From the NCBI GenBank assembly GCA_946885435.1, contig CAMPGL010000083.1, positions 1-8,986 on the forward strand: a stretch of DNA of 8,986 nucleotides, written 5' to 3'. Of the stretch, positions 1-8,986 are shown piece after piece; position 1 is the first letter of the stretch; every line of letters starts with the position of its first letter. Origin of the DNA: an uncultured Brevundimonas sp. (GTDB taxonomy: Bacteria > Pseudomonadota > Alphaproteobacteria > Caulobacterales > Caulobacteraceae). The notes below the pieces were generated by a model. It did not search any database. It saw only the letters and a list, made by a program, of their open reading frames with translations, and had not been told where the DNA came from. The position numbers and the translations under genes were made by a program.

Positions 1-1355
<1,355 letters not shown>

Positions 1356-3515
1356 CTAGCCGGCTGAAGCGATCAGGGCGCCGCAGTCGGCGTCCTCGGC
1401 CAGGCCCGGGTCCACGAAGGGCAGGATGGCGGCCAGCGGGCTGACCAGGGCGCCGAGCGCCGCGGCGATGCCGACCTGGGCCGCCACCTCGCCGCCCTCG
1501 ACGCCGAGCCCCGGCCGACGGATCGGGCCGTTCACCGTGATCGGGGCCCAGACGCGCAGCAGGCGCGGCTCCTTGGTCTCGCCGTCGAGACGCAGGTTCA
1601 TCCGCTCTGACCCCAGGTCCACCGTGCCCGAGCCGTTGACCAGGACGACGCCCGTGTCGACCACCAGAGTCCGGGCCGTGGCCGTCCCGCCGGAGACACG
1701 GAAGTCCGCCACCGCGCAGCGTACCGGCGTCGGCGAATGGTCGCCCGACAAGAGCCGGAACAGGCCCGCGCCGACATTGATGCCGAGCAACTCGGCGAAG
1801 GCCTGGCGCATCTCGCCGCGCGGCATGACCACGCTGATGGTCCCGGACGAGTTCGACGCGAACCGGTGCACCGAGGCCCCCGGCCCCTCCAGCCGCGCCC
1901 GCGCGGTGATGGCGCCCGAGATGGGCTGGGAGCCGCCCACCGCCGGCACGATGGTCTGGATCGGATAGCCGGTCAGGCGAGCGTCGAGGGTGGTGTAGGG
2001 GACGTCCCGCGAACCATCGATCCGGGCCGTGGCGTTCAGCCGGCCTGAGGCGAAGTCGAAGGCGATGGGGTCGAGATCCAGGACGCCCTGATCGAGATTC
2101 ACGCCCAGCCGCACGGCGCGGACGGCCAGCTCGTTCCGGCGCACCGAGGTGGCGCGGAAGTCGACTCGGGCGTCCATGGTGCGCAGCCGCTCCACGAACA
2201 GGGGCGCGTCGGGCAGAAGCCGGCCCTGCGAGCGCAGCTGACCCGCCGTGGCCTCCTGCTCGGCCGAGGCGGTCTCTCCCGTGTCCGGCGGGGCGCCGGT
2301 CAGGGCCAGCAGGTCGTCGAGATCCAGTGACGTGGAACGCAGCGTCGCCTCGACCAGGCGGCGCTCGCCCGGCTTGGAGACCTCGACGTCGCCCGAGAGG
2401 TCGGAGTCGCCGACGCGGCCCGTGAAGTCGTTGAAGCTCCAGGTCTCCTCGTCGCGGCTCAGCCGGCCGTTCAGCCGGTAGGGCGGGGTGTTGGGGAATG
2501 GCACGGTTGTCAGGTAATAGGCGTCGGCGAGGTCCTGTCCGCGCGCAGTGATGTCGGCCTGGAAGTAGCGCAGGTCGAAGGGACGGTTGATCGAGCCCTC
2601 GGCGGTGACCACCGTGCCGCCACCTCGCAGCGAGGCGTCGAAGGCGTAGGGCTGGTCGCGCTCGACGTGGATCAAGGGCCCACCTGTGACCGTAAGCGTG
2701 AGAGGATTGCCGTTCAGCGTGCCCTCGCCGACCAGCTGGAAGCCGCCCTCGCCGGGGGTGGCGGTTTCGGTGGCGTTGACCGTGGCATTCAGTGTGATGC
2801 GCCGGCGCGCATTCTCGTAGATCAGCCGGCCGTCCTCGACGATCAGTCGCTGGATGACGGGCAGATTGGCGGAGTCCTCGCTGGCTTCGTCGCCGCCCAG
2901 GACCCAGCTCTGGCGGCCCTCGGCGTCCTCGATCAGCACCACCTCAGCGTTGGTGGCCTGGATGGAGGGCAGTTCGATGTTCCCGGTCAGCAGCGGCAGG
3001 AAGCGGATCGCGACATCCAGCTCCGCGATGTCGGCCGTGTCCCGCTCGTCCGCCCAGTCCGGGCCGCCGATCCTCAGGCCTTCGACATGGATCTCGGGGC
3101 TCCAACGCAGGACGTCGACATCGAGGTCGCCGGCGATCTCGATGTCGCGGTTGAAGCGCTCAGAGGCGTAGTTGCCGATCGGCCCGCGCAGATAGTTCCA
3201 GTCGAACCACGCCAGGAACAGCAGGACACTCAGCAGGAAGGCGGCGAACAGGCCCAGGGTCCAGTATTCCGCCTTGCCGGGCCTCGACAGGGGCGCGGGG
3301 GCGAACTCCGAAGCCATGAAGCGGTCGCGCCAGTCCCGGTAGCGCGCCGCGGCGGGCGCCACGGCGGCGTAGGCGGGCCTCAGCGGCGGGTCGATCCGCG
3401 CGCGCTTCCATTCCTGCAGCCGGTCGGTGGTCTTTCGCAAGCGCTGGTCCATGCGTCGCGCGGCGCTGCGCGCGCGCTGGCGGAACCGGTCGTAGCGTTC
3501 AGAGCCCTGCGGCAT
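1356..3515 (-). CDS. AsmA family protein (membrane-anchored periplasmic lipid-transport-like protein)
   Basis: A 719-residue protein of the AsmA family, whose members (AsmA, YhdP, TamB and relatives) are inner-membrane-anchored periplasmic proteins linked to phospholipid transport and outer-membrane homeostasis. Seen: an Arg-rich, presumably cytoplasmic segment of about 83 residues; one hydrophobic helix at about 84-105 (LGLFAAFLLSVLLFLAWF); then a long periplasmic region rich in short beta-strand patterns. AsmA-like signatures include GDLDVDVLRWSPEI with VEGLRIGGPDW near 129-155, and a C-terminal FRVSGGTATARTLVVDTG block followed by SGTVDLGSERMNLRL. It ends in a hydrophobic stretch (ALGALVSPLAAILPFVDPG). 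The only two cysteines, C600 and C711, are both in the periplasmic C-terminal part and could form a disulfide. The ATG at 3515 is the first usable start but has no Shine-Dalgarno and follows a hairpin directly; M22 (3452) and M67 (3317) are alternatives, also without a clear ribosome-binding site. The substrate is unknown. Family assignment is firm, exact role is not. Confidence 0.9.
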   Translation of the reverse strand: MPQGSERYDRFRQRARSAARRMDQRLRKTTDRLQEWKRARIDPPLRPAYAAVAPAAARYRDWRDRFMASEFAPAPLSRPGKAEYWTLGLFAAFLLSVLLFLAWFDWNYLRGPIGNYASERFNRDIEIAGDLDVDVLRWSPEIHVEGLRIGGPDWADERDTADIAELDVAIRFLPLLTGNIELPSIQATNAEVVLIEDAEGRQSWVLGGDEASEDSANLPVIQRLIVEDGRLIYENARRRITLNATVNATETATPGEGGFQLVGEGTLNGNPLTLTVTGGPLIHVERDQPYAFDASLRGGGTVVTAEGSINRPFDLRYFQADITARGQDLADAYYLTTVPFPNTPPYRLNGRLSRDEETWSFNDFTGRVGDSDLSGDVEVSKPGERRLVEATLRSTSLDLDDLLALTGAPPDTGETASAEQEATAGQLRSQGRLLPDAPLFVERLRTMDARVDFRATSVRRNELAVRAVRLGVNLDQGVLDLDPIAFDFASGRLNATARIDGSRDVPYTTLDARLTGYPIQTIVPAVGGSQPISGAITARARLEGPGASVHRFASNSSGTISVVMPRGEMRQAFAELLGINVGAGLFRLLSGDHSPTPVRCAVADFRVSGGTATARTLVVDTGVVLVNGSGTVDLGSERMNLRLDGETKEPRLLRVWAPITVNGPIRRPGLGVEGGEVAAQVGIAAALGALVSPLAAILPFVDPGLAEDADCGALIASAG

Positions 3516-3531
3516 GGGCGTCTAAACGCCC
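3516..3531 (-). repeat. perfect 6-bp inverted repeat directly upstream of the asmA start codon
   Basis: On the + strand GGGCGT (3516-3521) and ACGCCC (3526-3531) are exact reverse complements around a 4-base CTAA loop. On the asmA strand the second arm ends on the base immediately before the ATG, so an RNA hairpin would occupy the normal ribosome-binding position. The segment 3529-3532 (CCCG) can alternatively pair with 3539-3542 (CGGG), making a mutually exclusive second hairpin. It could equally be a DNA operator or chance in GC-rich sequence. Confidence 0.4.
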
Positions 3532-3593
3532 GAAATCGCGGGAAGTTACCGACAGGCGTTGTCTTGCCGCAGCCGCCGTGGCCAATGCGCTCC
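3516..3593. promoter_or_regulatory. divergent intergenic region between asmA and the trpF operon
   Basis: These 78 bases separate the asmA start (leftward) from the trpF start (rightward) and are the simplest place for both promoters, though part of either could lie inside the neighbouring gene. I cannot point to a convincing -35/-10 pair on either strand. No Trp-rich leader peptide or attenuator-like terminator is visible ahead of trpF, so classic trp attenuation is unlikely here. The asmA-proximal end carries the 3516-3531 inverted repeat. Confidence 0.5.
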
Positions 3594-4247
3594 ATGACCA
3601 TCCTGGCCAAGATCTGCGGGGTGACGACGATGGAGGCCGTCGAGGCGTCCATCGAGGCGGGGGCCGCGTATCTGGGCTTCGTGTTCTTCCCGCGCAGTCC
3701 CCGCCATCTGAAGCTGGATCAGGCCGCCCGCCTGGCCGAGCCCGCGCGCGGCCGGGCGAGGGTCGTGGCCCTGATCGTGGACGCCGACGACGCGGAGATC
3801 GAGCGCATCCATGAAACGGTCCGCCCGGACCTCTTCCAACTGCATGGATCGGAGACGCCGGAGCGAGCGGCCGAGGTCCGGGAGCTGACCGGGGCGGGCG
3901 TTATCAAGGCCCTGCCAGTGTCGTCGGCCGAGGACCTGGACGCCGCCGAGGCCTGGCGCGACGCCGTCGACCACCTGATGCTCGACGCCCGGCCGCCCAG
4001 GAACGCCGACCGGCCCGGCGGCATGGGCCACAGCTTCGACTGGAGCCTGCTTCAGGGGCGCGACCTCGGACGGTCGTGGTTCCTGGCCGGGGGCCTGACG
4101 CCCGACAATGTGGCCGACGCGGTGAGGATCACCGGCGCGCCCATGGTCGACGTCTCCTCTGGCGTGGAAAGCGCGCCCGGTGTTAAGGACCCCGCCCTGA
4201 TCCGAGCCTTTCTGGCGCGGGCCAAGGCCACCTCTCCCAAGGCCTGA
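3594..4247 (+). CDS. trpF: phosphoribosylanthranilate isomerase
   Basis: Catalyses the Amadori rearrangement of N-(5'-phosphoribosyl)anthranilate to CdRP in cytoplasmic tryptophan synthesis. From the ATG at 3594 it is a 217-residue single TIM barrel, normal for monofunctional TrpF. Seen in order: [11 protein letters not shown] with the general-base cysteine C8; [13 protein letters not shown] (27-39); [10 protein letters not shown] (81-90); LMLDARPP with the general-acid aspartate D131; the Gly-rich GGMGHSFDW loop (142-150); and the phosphate-binding strands [11 protein letters not shown] and VDVSSGVES. The start is uncertain by three codons: an in-frame ATG at 3585 would give [12 protein letters not shown]. 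Neither has a clear Shine-Dalgarno, and I prefer 3594 because the KICG motif normally sits about four to eight residues from the N-terminus. The frame remains open far upstream, antisense to asmA, but that part is not TrpF-like. First gene of the operon; trpB follows after 8 nt. Confidence 0.95.
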   Translation: MTILAKICGVTTMEAVEASIEAGAAYLGFVFFPRSPRHLKLDQAARLAEPARGRARVVALIVDADDAEIERIHETVRPDLFQLHGSETPERAAEVRELTGAGVIKALPVSSAEDLDAAEAWRDAVDHLMLDARPPRNADRPGGMGHSFDWSLLQGRDLGRSWFLAGGLTPDNVADAVRITGAPMVDVSSGVESAPGVKDPALIRAFLARAKATSPKA

Positions 4248-4255
4248 GACAGACA

Positions 4256-5460
<1,205 letters not shown>

Positions 5461-5464
<4 letters not shown>

Positions 5465-6297
5465 GCGCGTCGCGCCTGCAGACGACTTTCGCGCGCCTCG
5501 CCGCCGAGGACCGCGCCGCCTTCGTGACCTATGTCATGGCCGGTGATCCGGGGCCGGAAGACTCATTCGACATCCTGACCCAGCTGGCCCAACACGCCGA
5601 CATCATCGAGCTCGGCATGCCGTTCTCGGACCCGATGGCCGAAGGGCCGGCGATCCAGAAGGCGGCGCAGCGGTCGCTGAAGGTCGGGACGAAGATGCGG
5701 GACGTCCTGGGCATGGTCCGGCGTTTCCGCGCGATGAATGCCGACACGCCCATCGTCCTGATGGGCTACCTCAACCCGGTCGAGAGTCATGGCTACGACG
5801 CCTTCGCCGCCGATGCGGCGGCCGCCGGGGTCGACGGCCTGATCATCGTCGACTGTCCGCCGGAGGAGGCCTGGGAGCTGGCCGGGGCGCTGAGCGCCCA
5901 TCAACTCTCGTTGATCCGGCTGGCGACGCCGACCACGGACGACGCCCGCCTGAAGGTGGTCGCCGAGGACACCTCCGGCTTTGTCTATTACGTCTCTGTG
6001 GCCGGAGTGACGGGCGTGAAGGAAGCCGACGCGGCCGCCGTGGCCCCATCGGTCGAGCGCATCCGGGCCGCGACGGGCTTGCCCGTGGCGGTCGGCTTCG
6101 GCATCAAGACCCCCAAACGGGCGGCCGAGGTCGCACGCGTCGCGGACGCGGTGGTGGTCGGCTCGGCCCTGGTCGAGGAGATCGACCGCGCGCTGGCTGA
6201 GAACCGACCGGTGGTCCCGGCGGTTATCTCGATGGCGGCGGATCTGAAGTCAGCTGTGAGGGCCGCGCGGCTCGCACGCGCGGAGAAAGAGCGCTAG
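5461..6297 (+). CDS. trpA: tryptophan synthase alpha subunit
   Basis: Cleaves indole-3-glycerol phosphate to indole and glyceraldehyde-3-phosphate and passes indole to TrpB. The 278 residues form a TIM barrel (E. coli TrpA has 268). Seen: [13 protein letters not shown] (23-35); the catalytic-loop motif [19 protein letters not shown] with the general acid/base E50 (E49 of the enteric enzyme); [16 protein letters not shown] (100-115); [23 protein letters not shown] (176-185); and the phosphate-binding GFGIKTP (212-218) and [10 protein letters not shown]. Odd point: the position of the second catalytic acid, Asp60 in enterics, is Glu here (E61, codon GAA at 5641), a conservative change. The GTG start overlaps the trpB TGA in GTGA (5461-5464), which implies translational coupling and fits 1:1 subunit supply. 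A GGGGG/GGAG stretch at 5449-5458 inside trpB may serve as ribosome-binding site. Confidence 0.97.
6282..6291 (+). promoter_or_regulatory. purine-rich ribosome-binding site for accD
   Basis: GGAGAAAGAG at the 3' end of trpA, its last base 9 nt before the ATG at 6301. It is the clearest Shine-Dalgarno-like sequence in the operon and supports the upstream accD start over the next in-frame ATG at 6307. Confidence 0.55.
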
Positions 6298-6300
6298 ACG

Positions 6301-7239
6301 ATGGCGATGGCCGGAAAGCCCGACGACCCGAGGGGCCCGCAACGACCCCCCGCAGAACGGCGCGACCGCTCCGGCGGCGGCGGCTGGCTGGCGCGCATCG
6401 CGCCCGGCGTCCGCAAGATCGTGGGCCGCCGCGACACGCCCGAGAACCTGTGGGTCAAGGACCCCGACACCGGCGAGATGATCTACCGGCCCGAGCTCGA
6501 GGCCGCGCTGTGGGTCACGCCGTCGGGCAAGCACATGCGCATCAATGCGCAGCAGCGCCTGTCGATCACCTTCGACGGTGGCCAGTTCGAGGCCCTGCCG
6601 ACCCCCGAGGTCCCGGAGGACCCGCTGAAATTCTCCGACGGCCGGCCCTATCGCGAGCGCCTGAACGCCGCCCGCAAGGCGACCGGCGCGCGCGACGCCA
6701 TGTCGATCGGGGTCGGGACCATCCGCGGCCGCCAGGCGGTGGTGCTGGTCCAGGACTTCAGCTTCATGGGCGGCTCGCTCGGCATGGCCGCCGGCGAGGG
6801 CTTCATCGCCGCCGCCCGCGCCGCGATCGAGCGCGACCGCCCGATGATTTGCTTCACCGCCGCCGGCGGCGCCCGCATGCAGGAAGGCGCGCTCAGCCTG
6901 ATGCAGATGGCGCGCACCACCCTGGCCATCCAGGAGATGAAGAAGGCGGGCCTGCCCTATCTGGTGGTGCTGACCGATCCGACCACGGGCGGCGTCACCG
7001 CCTCCTACGCCATGCTAGGCGACGTCCACCTGGCCGAGCCGGGCGCCCTGATCGGCTTCGCCGGCCCGCGCGTGATCGAACAGACCATCCGCGAGAAGCT
7101 GCCCCCCGGCTTCCAGCGCTCCGAGTACCTCCAGGAAAAAGGCATGGTCGACAAGGTCGTGCCCCGCGCCGAACTGCCGGAGACCCTGGGGTCGATCATC
7201 GGCATGCTGATGGACGGCCGCGCCGCGAAGGCGGCGTAA
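6301..7239 (+). CDS. accD: acetyl-CoA carboxylase carboxyltransferase subunit beta, zinc-ribbon cysteines absent
   Basis: With AccA it forms the carboxyltransferase that moves CO2 from biotin-AccB to acetyl-CoA, making malonyl-CoA for fatty acid synthesis. 312 residues, close to E. coli AccD (about 304). Seen: a Pro/Arg/Gly-rich N-terminal extension (1-28); [12 protein letters not shown], matching the usual first helix; the region that is normally a C4 zinc ribbon (about 51-80); then the crotonase-fold core with [18 protein letters not shown] (151-168), [13 protein letters not shown] (184-196), [18 protein letters not shown] (224-241), [12 protein letters not shown] (252-263) and the C-terminal [12 protein letters not shown] (276-287). 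Odd point: the four zinc ligands are replaced ([10 protein letters not shown] and [10 protein letters not shown]); the only cysteine in the protein is C184 in the core. The alignable flanks show substitution in frame, not a frameshift. It starts 3 nt after trpA, and folC follows after 9 nt, as in many Alphaproteobacteria. Confidence 0.96.
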   Translation: MAMAGKPDDPRGPQRPPAERRDRSGGGGWLARIAPGVRKIVGRRDTPENLWVKDPDTGEMIYRPELEAALWVTPSGKHMRINAQQRLSITFDGGQFEALPTPEVPEDPLKFSDGRPYRERLNAARKATGARDAMSIGVGTIRGRQAVVLVQDFSFMGGSLGMAAGEGFIAAARAAIERDRPMICFTAAGGARMQEGALSLMQMARTTLAIQEMKKAGLPYLVVLTDPTTGGVTASYAMLGDVHLAEPGALIGFAGPRVIEQTIREKLPPGFQRSEYLQEKGMVDKVVPRAELPETLGSIIGMLMDGRAAKAA

Positions 7240-7248
7240 CCACTCCGG

Positions 7249-8520
7249 GTGGACCCGATCTCCGCCCGGCTGGCGGCCCGCAATCCCATGCGCATCGACC
7301 TGTCGCTGGTGCGGGTGCGCGCCCTGCTGGCCGCGGTCGGAAACCCGCACGAACGCCTGCCGCCGGTCGTCCACGTGGCCGGGACCAACGGGAAGGGCTC
7401 GACCGTGGCGTTCCTGCGCGCCATGGCCGAGGCGGCGGGCCTCAGGGTCCACGTCAACACCTCGCCGCATCTGGTGCGCTTCAACGAGCGCATCCGCCTG
7501 GCCGGGCGACTGATCGAGGACGCCGGGATCGACGCCATCCTCGACCGGCTGGAGGCGGTGGACGTGGACGTGCAGGCCACGGTGTTCGAGATGACCACCG
7601 CCGCCGCCTTCATGGCCATGGCCGAGGTCCCAGCGGACCTGGCCATCGTCGAGGTCGGGCTCGGCGGCAAGCTGGACGCCACCAATGTCGTCGACCCGCG
7701 CCTGTCGGTGATAACGCCGGTTGACCTGGACCACGCCGAGTTCCTCGGCGGCGAGCTGGCCGGCGTGGCCGATGAGAAGGCCGGCATCCTCAAGCCCGGC
7801 CGTCCGGCGATCATCGCGCGCCAGCACGATGTCGCCATGGACGTGATCGAGGCGCGAGCGGCCGAGGTCGGCGCGCCGTTGACGGTCATGGGAGTGGACT
7901 TCGACGCCTGGGCCGAGCGGGGCGGACTGGCCTTCCAGGACCAGCAGCGGTTCCTCGACCTGCCGTCGCCGGCGCTGACCGGTCCGCACCAGATCGACAA
8001 CGCCGGGCTCGCGGTGGCCGCCGCGCTGCAGCTGGGGCTGCCGGAGGCCGCCATCGCCGAGGGCCTGCGCACCGCGTCCTGGCCGGCACGTATGCAGCGC
8101 CTGACCGCCGGCCGCTGCGCCCGGCAGGCGGGCGAGGCCGAGCTGTGGCTCGACGGCGGACACAATCCGCATGCCGCCGCCGCGGTTCGCGAGGCGCTGG
8201 AGGCCATGGAGGCGCGCGGTCCGCGGCCGCTGGCCCTGATCGTCGGCATGCTGAGCAACAAGAACGCCGGCGGCTTCTTCGACGCCCTGCGCGGGCTAGA
8301 TGCGCGGGTGTTCACCGTCGCCTTCGAGGGCGCCTGCCACGATCCGGTGAGCCTGTCCGATGCCGCCCGCCGCTCAGGCTTCGAGGCCACGCCCGCCGCC
8401 TCGGTCGAGGCCGCGCTGGATCAGGCCCGGGCTCGGGGCGCCGGGCGCATCCTCATCTGCGGATCGCTGTATCTGGCCGGCGAGGTGCTGGGCGCCTCGC
8501 CGGAGACCTGGCCGACCTAG
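7249..8520 (+). CDS. folC: bifunctional folylpolyglutamate synthase / dihydrofolate synthase
   Basis: Mur-ligase-family ATP enzyme that adds glutamate to dihydropteroate and then to reduced folates, completing and retaining folate in the cytoplasm. 423 residues, the normal length. Seen: RIDLSLVRVRALLAAVGNP (15-33); the P-loop VHVAGTNGKGST (41-52); the omega loop TSPHLVRFNERI (71-82); VEVGLGGKLDATNV (134-147); LDHAEFLG (160-167); EKAGILKPG, whose K177 corresponds to the lysine usually carbamylated in this family; and the C-terminal-domain motif LDGGHNPHA (301-309), ending in ICGSLYLAGEVL. The GTG at 7249 is the earliest possible start, since the accD TAA closes the same frame upstream, and the residues after it already match family N-termini. 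No clear Shine-Dalgarno is seen, so coupling to accD is likely. Last gene of the operon; its TAG overlaps the ald stop. Confidence 0.96.
   Translation: MDPISARLAARNPMRIDLSLVRVRALLAAVGNPHERLPPVVHVAGTNGKGSTVAFLRAMAEAAGLRVHVNTSPHLVRFNERIRLAGRLIEDAGIDAILDRLEAVDVDVQATVFEMTTAAAFMAMAEVPADLAIVEVGLGGKLDATNVVDPRLSVITPVDLDHAEFLGGELAGVADEKAGILKPGRPAIIARQHDVAMDVIEARAAEVGAPLTVMGVDFDAWAERGGLAFQDQQRFLDLPSPALTGPHQIDNAGLAVAAALQLGLPEAAIAEGLRTASWPARMQRLTAGRCARQAGEAELWLDGGHNPHAAAAVREALEAMEARGPRPLALIVGMLSNKNAGGFFDALRGLDARVFTVAFEGACHDPVSLSDAARRSGFEATPAASVEAALDQARARGAGRILICGSLYLAGEVLGASPETWPT
8517..8520. other. CTAG palindrome serving as stop codon on both strands
   Basis: The + strand TAG at 8518-8520 ends folC, and the - strand TAG read from 8519 to 8517 ends ald. 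The two stops share two base pairs inside a 4-bp palindrome, so the convergent genes overlap by their stop codons and leave no intergenic space for a terminator. Confidence 0.95.
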
Positions 8521-8986
8521 CCCCAGACGCCGTACGGGTCTTCCCACTCCAGCCCGAGCGCTTCGCCCACGGCCGGATAGGTCAGCTTGCCGTTCAGGAC
8601 GTTCAGGCCGCGCGCCAGATGCGGATTGGCCTTCAGCGCGTCCAGCCCCTTGTCCGCCAGCGCCAGGCCGAAGGGCAGGGTGGCGTTGTTCAGGGCTTCG
8701 GACGAGGTGCGCGGGGCGGCGCCCGGCATGTTGGCCACGCAATAGTGGACCACGCCGTCGATGACGTAGGTCGGGTCCTCGTGGGTCGTCGGCTTCGACG
8801 TCTCGAAGCAGCCGCCCTGGTCGATGGCGACGTCGACGAGCACGCTACCGTTCTTCATCTTCTTGAGGTCGTCGCGCTTGATCAGCTTGGGCGCCGAGGC
8901 GCCCGGGACCAGCACGGCGCCGATGATCACATCGGCCTTGACCATCTCCTCCTCGATCGCGCCGATCGAGGAATAGCGGGTGATGA
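8517..8986 (-). CDS. ald: alanine dehydrogenase, C-terminal part (5' end beyond the window)
   Basis: NAD-dependent interconversion of L-alanine and pyruvate plus ammonium in the cytoplasm. About 155 codons are visible (complete codons from 8984 down), against about 370 for the family, so the N-terminal catalytic domain with the substrate-binding Lys and His lies outside. Seen: the second half of the Rossmann NAD domain (ITRYSSIGAIEEEM, then ADVIIGAVLVPGASAPKL), the GSVLVDVAIDQGGCFETS segment with the conserved Asp near NAD, and VHYCVANMPGAAPRTSSEAL with the conserved Asn. It ends in LNVLNGKLTYPAVGEALGLE. These C-terminal motifs separate Ald from the related PntA transhydrogenase subunit. The ATG at 8945 is internal, since homology continues upstream of it. 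Convergent with folC, probably its own transcription unit. Confidence 0.96.
   Translation of the reverse strand, partial: ITRYSSIGAIEEEMVKADVIIGAVLVPGASAPKLIKRDDLKKMKNGSVLVDVAIDQGGCFETSKPTTHEDPTYVIDGVVHYCVANMPGAAPRTSSEALNNATLPFGLALADKGLDALKANPHLARGLNVLNGKLTYPAVGEALGLEWEDPYGVWG

Noticed and set aside
2667..3584. An N-terminal extension of trpF of about 300 residues, antisense to asmA
   Set aside because: The frame is open but the residues are biased and do not match TrpF or any fusion partner I know. TrpF homology starts at MTILAKICG, and the asmA reading of the same DNA is convincing.
3516..3593. Specific -35/-10 promoter boxes or a trp attenuator in the divergent region
   Set aside because: No hexamer pair with acceptable spacing stands out on either strand, and no leader peptide with tandem Trp codons or U-tract terminator is present.
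6451..6540. Loss of AccD cysteines explained by a frameshift or sequencing error
   Set aside because: Family-like residues flank and interleave with the changed positions in the same frame, and four separate codons differ, so it is real substitution.
6450..7724. A 424-codon + strand frame across accD and folC
   Set aside because: It is out of frame with both genes, and its Arg/Gly/His/Pro-rich residues are typical of a shifted GC-rich reading.
7005..8390. Open frames of 461 and 385 codons antisense to folC and the end of accD
   Set aside because: Same GC-driven shadow effect. Composition is low-complexity Ala/Arg/Ser or Gly/Arg/His and no domain is visible.

Overview
This window looks like ordinary chromosome from an alphaproteobacterium, most likely Caulobacterales (a Brevundimonas, Caulobacter or Phenylobacterium type). 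The basis is the very GC-rich, strongly GC3-biased coding, the gene order trpF-trpB-trpA-accD-folC that is familiar in Alphaproteobacteria, a dihydrolipoyl dehydrogenase of the 2-oxoglutarate-dehydrogenase-associated type, and an AccD with a degenerate zinc ribbon. The genus is inferred from protein flavour only. I see no mobile element, CRISPR array, tRNA, rRNA or sign of recent transfer.

Layout: (1) positions 1-1355, + strand, a 5'-truncated lpdA. (2) 1356-3515, - strand, a complete AsmA-family membrane-anchored periplasmic protein whose stop codon abuts that of lpdA. (3) 3516-3593, a short divergent intergenic region that must hold the start signals for asmA and for the rightward operon; it contains a small perfect hairpin next to the asmA start. 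(4) 3594-8520, + strand, a tight five-gene operon: trpF, trpB, trpA, accD, folC, with gaps of 8, -4, 3 and 9 nt and GTG starts at trpB, trpA and folC. (5) 8517-8986, - strand, the C-terminal part of alanine dehydrogenase (ald), convergent with folC; the two stop codons overlap in one palindromic CTAG.

How the genes work together: trpF, trpB and trpA encode the last three polypeptides of tryptophan synthesis (phosphoribosylanthranilate isomerase and both tryptophan synthase subunits). accD supplies one subunit of acetyl-CoA carboxylase for malonyl-CoA and fatty acids, and folC finishes and polyglutamylates folate. lpdA, asmA and ald belong to separate transcription units serving central carbon metabolism, the envelope and alanine/pyruvate/NADH balance.

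There is no obvious novel system. The points most worth a second look are the AccD zinc ribbon with all four cysteines gone, glutamate in place of the usual catalytic Asp60 in TrpA, the zero-gap convergent gene ends, and the hairpin that occupies the expected ribosome-binding position of asmA.
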